The notes under the pieces are model-generated. The model was not told the DNA's origin. It was given only the letters and a program-made list of their open reading frames with translations, and searched no databases. This document shows, in pieces, positions 21,611-33,326 of a DNA stretch of 64,000 bases. A program made the translations under genes and the position numbers. The first letter of the stretch is position 1, and each line of letters opens with the position of its first letter. Source of the stretch: Erythrophleum ivorense (Eukaryota > Streptophyta > Magnoliopsida > Fabales > Fabaceae); assembly GCA_026724425.1 (NCBI GenBank), contig JAIUCV010000003.1:47641283-47705282 (forward strand), read 5' to 3'.

Positions 21611-24600
21611 AATGACGACCCTAATTTTCTAATCATTGTAATTAAGGTTGAATACGTGATTAGTAACCATAAACCAAGGTCACATGTCATTAAGACTAAT
21701 CACATATTGGAAATATGAGGAAATTTGAACCTTAATTTGATTAAAGTCATTAACCATATAATTACAACCACTTATATACATAAGGGGAAACAAATGTTCA
21801 TTTATGAGCCTTGATTCTATTACCTTTCATTTCCAACTCACATTCATCTTCAATTAATGTTTCTAAGTCATCCCTTGAGGTTATAATATGGAAAACCAAG
21901 ATTTTCTAGTCAATATAGGAGTTTCAGGACATTCGCCGCAGCCAATTTCCCTTTAGCCGTGGCCAATTCCCCTCGGCTTCACTCGTCGCATCGTTACTAA
22001 TTTCGCCGCGGTGAAGAAGCCTCTTGGAACTTCCCTCGCTCGCCTCTCACTATTGGCTGCGGCCAATTCCTCTTTGGAATGCCTGGCTCATTTTCACAAT
22101 AGTTAGTCGCAGCTAATTCCCCACTTAGTCGCAGCGAATTCCCCTCTAGACGACTCCCAGTTTTACCTTCCACATTTTGCCGCGGCCAATTCTATATTCG
22201 CCGCCGTGAATTGCTCTCTAGTGCTCTCCCTGGGCAACTTCGCCACTATTAGCCGCAGCTAATAATATCTTGGCTGCAGACAAATGCCTTCTAATCCTAC
22301 TACTCTTAAAACCTTACCTCAAACTTCTACTCTTTTTTTAGGGACACTCTAGGACCACTCTCTCTCTATTTGTGAACCTTTAATGGTATTTATTTACTTG
22401 ATTTATCTAATTAATCTATCCTTATCCATCTCAAGATTTAAAGTATTGGTTTTAACTTACCAAGCTACCCTACATCAACAAGACTATAATTTAATGACAA
22501 CAAATATATTATGGTCACAAGGTGCATATGGCCCATGCTCAATGTTCATACAAGATCAAGTTATTTATCCATTGTTAGCCAATTACAACTATAATGTTCA
22601 ATCCTATGATAATTAAATTACATATACAGTCCCTATACTTGGCAATTCATGATGCAATGCAGTAATGATACAAAACTAGCAATCTAGTTATGATACAATT
22701 CAACAAGGCCTTAAAACCTATGTGCTACCAAACCATTTAATGTGCTTCCATTAATTTTTCTCCTTGCCACTAAGGGGTTCGGTCCCTGAAAATGTTAACC
22801 CACAACGGGGTCAGATATACAATCTCAGTAACAAAAGGCAACTTCCATATACATGTACAAGTTAATCAATCCAATGCAATTTCATGTCATCAATACCAGA
22901 ATCATCAATTCAATTTGCAAATGAATTAGTTGAACTACCAATGACTACTATCCCATACCAGCAATCATACACAACATGTTAATGGCCAATAACACCGGGA
23001 GAGGTCCGTCCACAGCACTTACTCCATAATGAGCACAACTAGGGTTCAATGCATCGGGGGTTTGATCACAACCTGATGCTCGATAAAGCACATGCACGGG
23101 TGGCAGCCACACCACAGCTCCACTATGGACTCACAAGGTCCAATCACAATAACAATTCAACTAGTCAACCAATCATTTATCATTTTAAAATCATATATGT
23201 AAACAATATCAGATTATCATGAACATATACATGAAATTGGAAAATTAACCTCGGTTACCTCAATGAAGCTAATTATTCTTCCTCTAGCTACCATAACAAT
23301 CTAAACGCACATCAAGCCTATAACAAGTATAATTATCATTATTCAACCACCATTAGTAAAGAGTTTCCCTATCCATAGATAAATCTTAACAAGAGCACAT
23401 TTAAACTTCTTACCCAAGCATCCTAAGGGTCAATTGCTCAAATTCCCAATCAAGACATCAAAGCTCACGACAGTTCACTCTCCATATTTTCATTTTCGCA
23501 CATACACAGACCATGCACCAAAAGTCAGTCCAAATGATGGGAATGTAGTACACATATCTCATAAAAGGAGAGAAATCACTTACCTATACATCTAAGAGGT
23601 TAATAGACTGAGTTGAGCCTCAACTACTAAGAACACATCATAGGACATTCCCAAATTCGGATTTCAGTCATCAAGCTCAGAATTTTCATTGTTTCACCTT
23701 CATCTCCTTGTATTTTCGCACCATAACAGAACCCATTATGAAAATCAACCCTTAGGGATATTTTTCAGCAAAATAATACATAAAATAGAAGGGAAATGCT
23801 TACCCAATCATCCCTCTAGCTTTTAACTCCGAAAATCTTATAAGGAAACACGAAAACACCAAGGTTCAGATTTAGAAAGGAGATGAAAATTCTCAAAACC
23901 AAAAACTAATCAGACTAAAATGAAGAGGAGAATAAGAGGGACATGTTTTGTATAGATTACCTTGGCCAAATCTTCCTCTAGAAGTGATAAATGGTGGAGG
24001 AATGCAGAAAAACCCTAGCTTCCTTCTCAACCTCCGAATTTTGCTTTGCCTCTTGTGTTTTTTTTGCAGAATGGGGTGAATACTAAGTGTATTTAGGGTT
24101 TAGTTTTGTTTGAGTTGGGTCCCAAATGGGTTGTGAGTTGACCCAAAGGCCCAAATCCTTATGGGTTCAAATTTGTATACTTGTTGGGCCTTATTTCATG
24201 AGTTGGGTTGCAAAAATTTGATTGGGTTAGGCTAAGTTCCAAGAGTCAATCCAACTTGGGTCTGCATAATGTGTGTTGGGCCAACTATAAGGGCTTGTGT
24301 AAATTAGGTCGTGGGCTTCTATTTCACTAAATCAAATTGGGCTATTGCTAAGTGATCTCTTTTGACCCAAATCTCATGATAAGGAGTTGGGCTTAACCTA
24401 AAATCATTGGGCCTCCATAAATCCTTACCCATGGCTTATTCAAATTAATTTTGGGCCCAAATTAAACTTTAATCTAATTGAAATCTTAAACCCATATTAA
24501 TAACTTATTTCTCTGTAAATTTTTATTCATATAGCTTACCTAATTATTCCATAATAATTATTCTTAATTAGTCCAAATACATTATTAACACCTTAATTAA

Positions 24601-24616
24601 TTTTTGGGGTGTTACA
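21611..24616 (-). mobile_element. Solo LTR, family B copy 2 (B2)
   Basis: About 3.0 kb, collinear with B1 and B3, ending GGGGTGTTACA at 24616. The left end is AATGACGACCCT, which aligns to TGTGACAACCCT with the first TG lost. The GC-rich palindromic array is at about 21940-22285. The flanks GTATC and ATAAT do not match, so no TSD is visible; it may have been formed or altered by recombination. No coding domain. Confidence 0.82.
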
Positions 24617-25236
24617 ATAATAGGTGGAAACAAAAGTAAAGAAGGGGCACGAGGTATAGCAGAAATAGGATGTTGGCCTATGGTTGTCTATTCCCTACTT
24701 TATTCAGCAACCAAGAACCAAAATAGCAGACTAATAAAGAAGCAAATCTACACTAATTGACCAAGAATTCATATAAGGAAAGAGGGAATATACTAGAATA
24801 ACAAGAAAGAATGGAAAGGATACGGATGTTTAAGCCATCAAGAACTGAGATTTATAGTTAAGAGGAAATGCTTTTGCACAAGAATGAAATGGCAATCAAG
24901 AAGCCACAGTGATGCATGGTTGTTACAACTAAAATTAGGCAAGAGAAAAGCAAGAAGAAGGAAACCAAATTGCATCATAAATGGAGGTATATAATGTCAT
25001 TTTTTTGTGACTTCCCTACTCCTACTACTAAAAAGATGGTGCGGACATTAAATGTGCATGGTAGAAAATTTGGAAAGGAAAAGACAAAGAAACTAGCTAA
25101 CTATTCATATAAAAGGGGTAGATTCAATATTTTGAAAAAAATGACTTAGAAGTAGGGGGAGAAGAAAAAGTATTAAGCTATTACTTGGTAGGATTCAAAC
25201 CCATGGTGTAGAAAGTAATAAGGTCAGTGGCTGCCC
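24617..25236. other. Unassigned AT-rich sequence
   Basis: No gene or repeat end recognised. A 77-codon plus-strand frame at 24916-25149 is lysine-rich low-complexity sequence with no domain. Possibly the 3' portion of the minus-strand Athila/Tat remnant that begins to its right. Confidence 0.35.
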
Positions 25237-26385
25237 TTAGACTCGAGCTCCATTCTTGAAATTGCCTCCATAATTAATATATATATTTTTAAACATTTGG
25301 GTTTTACAGCTTTGGCTAGTCATAATATGATAAATTGAGATGGCATAATCTCTAGTAACATCCAAAAAATGCTTCCTTGGTACTATACTAATCATCACAA
25401 AATTGAAGCCACACTTTGGTTCATGGTTAAGTTGCTCACTACAAAGAAGGAGACCTTTTGCTGCAAACTTTTGGCCACTAAAAAAAGTCGCCATAAAATA
25501 TTGCCATTAAAATGGTTTTATTTTGTTTTGCTAATCTTTCAATGGTGACTAATTAGAAGTTATCACTATATGTCTTTTATGGTGATAAAAACATTGTCAC
25601 TAAATGGCTTTTTTGTTAACATTTTTTGGAATCACCATAAATGGCTTTAAATCTATTTTCCAAAAAATAAAAAAATTTAGGTGCTAAAATATCTAGTAAT
25701 GATGGTTGCCTCTAAAGTCACTTTCTGTAACAACACCTTTAGTTGTGAGGAGTCTATTACTAAATATACTTTTATGTGATCATCCTTTATCAACATTAAA
25801 AAATGTTAGTATTGTGAATTCTCACAATGAGCTTACCATAACTCATATGTCACTAGTGACATTGAAATTTTTAATAACAACTTTTGTCACAACTAAAGTG
25901 GTTTCCTTTTTTAGGCAGTGGCTCTCTTTTCAATGATGCTTTCTCTCCTTTGGCTATTCTCCACTAAGAGTTATCTCTGGTTCATATCTCTTTGGCCATA
26001 ACATCGAGATCTATGTCTTCATCCCCTTTCATGACTCAATTATAGTCATAATATCACTAATATTTGGTAACTCGTGCAAAGTAAATAAGTGTGGGCATCC
26101 CCTAACCATACAAATGCCGTTATCATTCTCCATAACATTAAAGTAAAATTCTCTAACCACCGAAGCAACTACTAGTTTTGGATTTGTTGTATATCTTTCC
26201 CACTATTTTTCTTGTATACGGCCCCATAAATGGTCCTCCGTAAGTAGCTCAAAGTTGATATCAAAACCCCTATCTTCAATGATCTCTCTATGTATTAATG
26301 ATTACTCATTCTAAGCTTGAGCTGCTATAGATGTAAATTTAGTGGCATCAAAATCAACATAAGCTTGAGTCCTTGGTTTGGCCAT
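25237..26385 (-). pseudogene. Plant transposon protein (Transposase_32-like) ORF, decayed and split
   Basis: The minus strand starts ATG at 26385 (MAKPRTQAYVDFD) and continues with IIEDRGFDINFE, then ASVVREFYFNV and CMVRGCPHLF, down to about 26000. It resumes on the far side of the CACTA insertion with FNFVMISIVPRKHFLDVTRD and YAISIYHIM (about 25290-25430). This pattern (R-x-F-x-x-E...W...V-R-E-F-Y...V-R-G...P-x-x-H...V-T) resembles the 'putative plant transposon protein' family found with Athila/Tat-like elements. Several in-frame stops are present (for example after AAQA and before WERYTT). It lies downstream of the primer site at 28773-28790 on the same strand. Family assignment is from memory of the pattern and needs a profile search. 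Confidence 0.6.
25437..25920. mobile_element. Miniature CACTA (En/Spm-like) element
   Basis: 484 bp. The left end CACTACAAAGAAGGAGACC is matched on the opposite strand by CACTGCCTAAAAAAGGAAACC at the right end, an imperfect terminal inverted repeat. The 3-bp TSD GCT is exact (25434-25436 and 25921-25923). Inside are many subterminal words such as GCCACTAAAA, GCCATTAAAA and GTCACTAAAT in both orientations, as in CACTA elements. It has no transposase, so it is non-autonomous. It sits inside the plant-transposon-protein pseudogene. Confidence 0.8.
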
Positions 26386-28770
26386 GATATGAAATTAGGA
26401 AGAAAGATAAATTACCAACTATTAGCTTGTATATCAACCAATCAATTAGTTTAGAGAGATATGCTTTAATTGTATGCTAGGTGAACTGTGAGTAATTATT
26501 TTCATATTATTAATCCATTTACAACTCTAGTCCCCTATTCTCATTAATCAATAATATCAAAATTCATGAATCTTAGAAAATTTAAATTTATTATCTTAGT
26601 TTCTAAATTCATTATCTCATTTTTATCATTCCTTACTTTGCTTATGTAAATAAGTATGAGATAAGAAAATTATCTTAAATGCCTTGGAGTAATAATGAAT
26701 CAAGCTATGCATAACCACTTAAAAAATAATGTATCAATTGTTAAAATTTTACACAAATCACTTTAAAAATTTGAAATGGATATAGCAAAAGCGATGTATA
26801 AGGTAAAAGAGAGAAATTATGAAGGAAAAGTAAAGAAATTGAGTGAATTTGATGCTTGGCCACTGCTAGAAAGTGAGATGCAGCTAGTTTATTGTTGAAA
26901 CTTATTTATAGGCAAGAAACAATCATTTGGCCACAGCCTAAAATGATTAATTGACTGTGACCATTATAGTTAGGAAGCTGAAGCACTAAGTGACAGCCTT
27001 GCTGCAGCCTAAATTGGCTGCAGTGAAAATGGAATTTTACTAAATTTATTGGCTTTATTCATCTCTAATTCAATTGATCTTGCCAGACATTAAATTCCAA
27101 GCCTAAATTAACTCCTCTTAGTCCCAAAGTTCACTTTATATGGATTTGGACAACAATTTCATCAGTGATTCATTAAACTTTATCATATGCATTGAATCAT
27201 GAATTTAAAGAGAGATTAAGTTTTAATATCATACAACATTCTAGTAAAAAGGAAATTAACCAATTAATTCACTCCCTAAAATTTCAATTATGCTCTTTAA
27301 TTCAAGTAGTTTAGAGGCATTCTAAAATCATCATCTTGTAATCAAAGAAACTGTTAAAGTGCTAGAGTCCTCTTAATTCTATTGTAGTCATTTCATCCAC
27401 TTCAATGTTGTCTCCTTCTTCCAATAAAAAGCACTCAAACCAAAAGAAAAGTGTGTCAAAATATCTCATCATTAATGGACTAAACAAATAAAAGCCACAT
27501 GAATATTTGAAACAAAAATTTTCACCAAATTAATTCCATCAAGACATTAACACAAATTCACTACCAATAATAGGTTTATGGAATTCCATTAATCAAGCTT
27601 GGAATCTTTATATATGTCTAGAAGCTTAGGAAAAATTGAGTTGGTCATGTTTAATACTAATGCTATATGATAAAGTTGCATACATTAAAACACATAATTA
27701 TCATCATCAAAGCAATAAGCCAATTTTCTCAACTTAAAAACATAGTGAACATATTACTAAATTTCAGCACCTAATTCCTCCCCAATTAATGCAAACAATT
27801 CAACAAAATTACTTCTAAAAATAAAAAAAATAGCAAAACCACATTAATGAACAACCTATGAAACTAGAGATAAAAACCTATCTAAACAAAGTAAAAAATT
27901 CATGAAATATTTATTTATGCTACCTAAAATTCCTATAAATATACAATAAAATTTCAAAATCCAATCCTAACTACAAGTACAAAAAAATCAATAAAGTTAG
28001 ACTATCATAAAAACTAACAAAAAAATAGGACAAATTTTATAGTCCTTAAAATCTCATTAGTTCAACCAGCCTACAAACCTTTAAAAATCAAAATAAGATT
28101 CCAACATATACTAACATTGGTGAAAATTTTCAAAATTAACTCATATATACTCAATTTCCAAGAAAATTGCAAAAATAGGTTTTCAAATAGACATTCAAGA
28201 AAAATATGGCATATGACCAACATAAAAAAATACTACTTAATTTGTCAACTAAACTAACTCTAAAAGTCACAAGAAAATTAACCTATGCTTAACACATATG
28301 CAACAACATTGTGAAAAATTTTCAAACTAAAATGAAGTGTGTTGTTTATGATAAATCCACAAAGTAAGTGCATCACAAAAAATTCAACATAACATAACAA
28401 TATGACCCCAATTGTGAATATCAAGGTATTTGCTCAACTAAATGTCAATAAAAAAATTATGGAAAAATTCCATCATAAAGCAAACACATAGGAAAACCTA
28501 TCCCCCAACTTTTGCAATCTAATTCAACTCCTACAATTCATAGAAAATTCAAAAAGTAGCAACACAAATGCAAAAAATTCCAACAAACATAACTAACTAG
28601 TCAACAAATCTAAAACAACATCCTTAACTATAATCCTACTCCTAAACTAAGAAAACTCAAATGAGAATTACTGAATTAGTTAGTTTTTTCTTTCTCAGTT
28701 CCCTAGGGTACAAATACACTTACAAAGATCAGCTTCCATGGATTAGATCAATCACATAAAGAAAAGTAAC
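26386..28770 (-). other. Probable leader or internal region of Athila/Tat remnant
   Basis: AT-rich sequence between the decayed ORF and the primer site; no other domain was found on either strand. An inverted-repeat-like CTGCAGCC/GGCTGCAG pair lies near 27000-27025. Long untranslated leaders are usual in Athila/Tat elements, so this is plausible as one (inference). Confidence 0.4.
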
Positions 28771-28772
28771 TT

Positions 28773-28790
28773 TTCCCAACAATGGCACTA
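28773..28790 (-). other. Primer binding site of Athila/Tat type (tRNA-Asp), decayed
   Basis: On the minus strand this reads TAGTGCCATTGTTGGGAA, matching the TGGCGCCGTTGCCGGGGA site of Athila/Tat elements with only G-to-A or C-to-T changes. It is preceded by AGTTTT and an LTR end CCTCGTCA, also usual for the lineage. It sets the strand of this remnant as minus and locates the LTR to its right. Confidence 0.68.
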
Positions 28791-28796
28791 AAAACT

Positions 28797-30042
28797 TGAC
28801 GAGGCTTGTGAGCGACATGTGTGTCTCATGACTAGCATTTGATAAAAACAATATGACCTTATATCATAGCAAGTATACTAGTTATTATAAATAAAATATC
28901 AAATATTTAAATGTCAAATCTCACAAGAAAGGAACTTCTAATGATAATTGGTAAATCGACCAGGAAGTTGAGTTTTTGTTTAATGAGTTAAATGATTTAG
29001 TTTAAACTAGTGTCTTAGCTTATCTAGCCACTAGTAAACAAGCATGGGAGGTTAATTTTAACTATACTAGCTTCTAGACTACAAAGAAAAGACTTAAATG
29101 GAAGAAATGCTATAGACATTTAGACCTAACAAAAGTTTATTTAAACAATGGTTTCTTAAGGCTCTTGACTCTTGTTGATATAGAGATTAATTAGTTAATG
29201 GCTAATTTATTTAAACTCCTATCTAATACCTCATCTTACATACTTAGATCTTAGTGTAGTGTAGTGTAGTTCATTCTTATAAAATTGCTTGACACTAATT
29301 GCTCTCTAGATGCATAAAGAACAAGTCATAAGAAGCATTAGTGGCAAGCCTATCAACAAGTGTGTCTCACTAATGATCCTATTATCTGCAATTATTAGTC
29401 TTTTAGGTTCAATGAGCATTGAGACATCATGCCAATTCATAGTATAAGCCTATTTTAAGGTACCTCTACACTTGACTTCCCTATAACACCTCTATAGTTT
29501 AGCCTCTCACAAGTGTATTTCTATAGAAACTCCTTTTAGCACATTCATCGAACACCTAGGATTCTAATAACTAGTCATTACATTAAAATTTTGGTTTACA
29601 CCTATTCCAACCAATTAAAGCATACACCTAAGTGTAACAACAACAAATTTTCAAATAAGTCCTTAAAAATTTAGAACTTAAAGTAGGAAACAAAAGATGA
29701 GCTTTATTGGTGTAAAATAAATCATTTTAAAGTAGAAAACATTTACTAATTGATTTTAATTAAATTATAGAGCTTAGAAATTATCGTAAGGAGCCAATTT
29801 GGAATTTTTCTAGCACATAATGAGATTCTTTTGCATTTTAAAGTCTTTGGGTAAATTATTCTTAATGGGCCTAAATTTTTATAAGATTTTTACTTCACTT
29901 CTTAAGTCTAAAAACAATTTACTTTGCATCTTATTATAAATCTAATAATAGAAAACCCTAGTTTAAATTCTAAATTATTCTTTTCTTTTTTTCTTTTTTC
30001 CTCTCTTCTCTTTCTCTTTTACCAAAAAAGTACTCTACACAT
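28797..30042 (-). mobile_element. LTR of Athila/Tat-like remnant (outer end not found)
   Basis: The inner LTR edge is TGACGAGG at 28797, next to the primer site. On the minus strand it contains AGGTGTTCGATGAAT (29538-29557 region), matching GGTGTTCGATAAAAT in the Tat-like LTR at 49012-51308 at a similar distance from the LTR end. The outer end was not found; the LTR may continue through the duplicated region and be broken by later insertions. A (TAGTG)n run lies at 29252-29270. Confidence 0.5.
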
Positions 30043-30297
30043 CATCCTCATCATCAAACCAAAAAATGCAACTATGCTCTTGCATCATCTAGTAATCCTT
30101 GCCATCATCCAATCTTAGCCTTGCTGTCAATATTCTTTCACTGCATATGGTATCATCAGAAATCCTTTATAGCTATTTTAGTTCTCCATTCTCTTCCTTT
30201 CTCTTTTTTTTACAAAGTTATGAAGCTTGAAGGCCATTGAATGTGGGTTTTTCCTCCTTTTCTTCTCTTCATCTTCTTTCTTTTATTCTTCTTCTTT
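30043..30297. repeat. Tandem duplication, unit 1
   Basis: About 255 bp, starting ATCATCCTCATCATCAAACC and including CTTGCTGTCAATATTCTTTC and GAAGCTTGAAGGCCATTGAA. Unit 2 begins at 30298 and, after removing the A2 LTR, runs to about 33221 with clear similarity throughout. No coding potential recognised. Confidence 0.8.
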
Positions 30298-33221
30298 TCA
30301 TCTTCATCATCAAACCAAAAAATGCAACTTTGCTCTTGTATCATCTAATAATCCTTGCCATCATCCAATCTTAATCTTGTTGTCAATATTATTTTTGTAA
30401 CACCATAATGACTTAACTCCAACTAATCTCCCTTTAGGCTTAATTCTATATGATTTCCAAAGAACAAGTATAAACTATGACATTTTCAAGCTATAAAAAG
30501 GGGTTCAAACGCTCATAACTTGCCCCGTGGGTCCCGTGAATCCATCATTCACATTTTCTACTCAAACACCATTTATACAACTTGAACATAGCCTCAAACA
30601 ACCCATAAACCACGGATATGAAGCCAAAAACTAAGAAAATGCAATTTCTCACATGGGCCCAAAAGTTATATTTTTGGCTCTAACTTTGAAAAATCATAAC
30701 TAATGATAGAAAAATGGGAATCAAGCAAACCATAGCTCGCTGAAAATATCCAAGTGTTAAATTTACACTAAAAATAATTTTCAACTATAATCACAGCGTC
30801 TGGACCATGTTTGATATCAAAAAAGAAACAAAGGTCTGGCTGTCCCTGGTACTGGTGTAGCTTGCTGTCATGAAATTTAAAAATTTGTAACTAATTTCAA
30901 AAAAATCAAATTTTGGAAAACTATACCAATTTGGAAAGATATAGATGTTAAATAGAAGGTAAAAATAAGTACAGATCCGTTCAATGGCCCTTGGACCTCA
31001 AAAATGGATGGAACAGTAACAAAGGTCGGATGGCTTCCCTAATGCTAACACAGAAACTCAGAAAGGCGTTTCTCCCTCTTCAGACCTCCAATTGAGGTGC
31101 TTCTAGTTGGTATGGGTCACTGTGGATATCTAGTTTATGCTCATAAAATTTTATGATAAGTGGACATCATTTAATCCATGAATGACATAGATTTAATTTC
31201 AGACCTAGTTGCATAGTACAATAACCAAACCATCAAAATCTCCCAACTTCAACAATTTGCCAAATATTTTCTAGACCTCCAAATATTATCCATTTTAGCT
31301 TCTCGAGAAGTTCTTAATAGACTCTAGAGGCATGCCAAATTTTATATCAAGAAGAGCTCATTTGGTTATACTTTGACGGAGCTCACAAATATGGCAGTTT
31401 TGGCACCCAAAATAGTTCAAAGTGGGTCCAAATGACCTCCCACATGTTCTGGCACCTCTTGGGCAAGTTTGAAAGCATAAACATAGTATATATGAAATAC
31501 TCAAGTGTTCTAAATCAATACACATCTCAAATTCACTATGCTACGGTATAAAATGCACTATTACGTATAAGCCACAAAAGGGCCAAATCCCACATTTTCA
31601 TTGCTTTGGCTCTCTATATAGTTGATACACCATTCATACATACTTTTACACTTGCTCAAATATTTACATCTCAAAATATATATATATACATAAGCACTTG
31701 GTCTTCCTATACATCAAGCTAGGTGTGAGTGTGCAAAAGTGGCAAAACAAGGCTTTCTATGCCTCATGGCCTCCACTCTTAGGCTCTTGAACTCCACCTA
31801 GACCATATGAGATGGGAGAGAGAAGGGGGTGAGATTCAGGGAATCTCAATAGCTTATACACTCATTCAAGGAAGCAATCAAGATATATAAGCAAGTCAAA
31901 GCATGCAAACAAGTCACAATGACACAACATATGATTTTCATGCCATGATATCATATCAATGCTAAGAATAGGTTCTAGGGACTTTCAGTCTAGCCTCACC
32001 TGAGCTTTGGGACTTTTGGATTGGCCTCACCCTTGGTTTAGGGACTTTCGACTCCACCTCACCCATCTCAAGGGACTTTCGGCACCACCTCACTCGAGCA
32101 ATTTTCATAATTCATATCATAAGCATATTGATACCAATGTATCAAGGCAATATCAAATGGCATGGCTCACAATACAAGCATATACACAAACATACAATGA
32201 CTATTACACATCCAAGAATGCAATAAGAAAGAGTGGAGAGCTGCCTTATAAACCAACACAAGCCTTCCCTTTCAATTTCTTTTTTCCCTTCTTGATTTCA
32301 TAATCACAACTAGATGGAGGTGCTTCTTTTGAGCCTAAACACACAAAGAGCATGGAATTACTCTCTTATAACTCAACAATCATGCACAAAGCTAGGGGGT
32401 TCCATATGCAAACCCTACAAAGCATATAAGAAACTAGGGGTTTCTCTCTCTCTATAAAATTTCACTAACTCCTCGTCTCTTTTCTTTGCATCTCTCAACT
32501 TATCACACTCTTTTTCAAGGGTTTCTTACTTATTCTAGGTTAGAACAAAACTTTCTTACTCAACAACCCATGGAAAGAAACCTTAGAAGGAGAAGAGTAT
32601 AATCAAGAAAAAGAAGCATGAAGAGCTTTCAAGGTTCTTACCTTTCTTCCTTAGCTTCCCTTCCTTCTCTCTTAGTTTCTCCTAGTTTTTTGCTCTCTCT
32701 CAAGCCTTTTTTCTATGCTTGGACGAAGCTTTGGTCGGTTTAAAGAAAAAGGATGAGTTTGGACACTTTAAGAAGTCAAATTCTCTTTTTTAACGCTTTT
32801 CTGGACTTACCCTCGTTATAACAAAGAATAACCCTCGCTACGGCGAGCACGTATCAGTCCCAGACCCCTAGTTTTTGTATGGGATACCCGCACTCGCTAT
32901 AGCTAGAAGCATTCTTGCTATAGCTAAAAGGCACTTTCACTATAGCTAGACCATTTCTCGCTATAGCGAACAGGTACATTCGCTATAGTTAGGCCTTTTC
33001 TCGCTATAGCTATCAGACTTAAAAAATTTCAAGACTTCAAAAAATTTTTAACTTTTTTTTTCCTAGTTGTTACACTTTCACTGCATGTGGTATCGTAGCA
33101 CTCCATTATTTTTTTCTATCTTTTTTCTTGTGAAGTTGTGAAGCTTGAAGGCCATTGAAGGTGAATTTTTCCTCCTTCTCTTCTCTTGATATTCTTTCTT
33201 TTATTCTTCTTCTTTTCCATC
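30298..33221. repeat. Tandem duplication, unit 2, split by A2 LTR
   Basis: Pieces 30298-30395 and 33075-33221 together match unit 1 in order. Unit 1 retains the uninterrupted site CAATATTCTTTCACTGCAT and so acts as an empty-site control for the A2 insertion. Confidence 0.8.
30396..33074 (-). mobile_element. Solo LTR, family A copy 2 (A2)
   Basis: 2679 bp, reverse complement of the A1 LTRs: starts TGTAACACCATAATG at 30396 and ends GTTGTTACA at 33074. The GCTATAGC array is at about 32813-33020 and the AAAAGTCCC-type array at about 31985-32100. The flanks ATTTT and CTTTC match at 3 of 5 bases; comparison with the neighbouring unoccupied duplicate shows the original site was CTTTC, so the left copy has decayed. 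No internal region. Confidence 0.88.
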
Positions 33222-33326
33222 CTTGATTAGTGCTTAAATTGCAACTTAAAATTTCCCTTTTCTTGGTGGCATGTGTCTCTTTAAGTGGTGGGAGAAATTT
33301 GCACATTCCAAATTTCTTATGGTGTG
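33222..33326. other. Short unassigned spacer
   Basis: Sequence between the duplicated unit and the C4 LTR, ending in the C4 TSD GTGTG. No feature seen. Confidence 0.4.

Noticed and set aside
25185..25240. GGATTCAAACCCATGG-like segment resembling a tRNA T-arm
   Set aside because: No matching acceptor stem, D-arm or anticodon arm could be folded around it.
25706..25936. 76-codon plus-strand frame
   Set aside because: It runs over the right end of the miniature CACTA element, so it cannot be a conserved gene.
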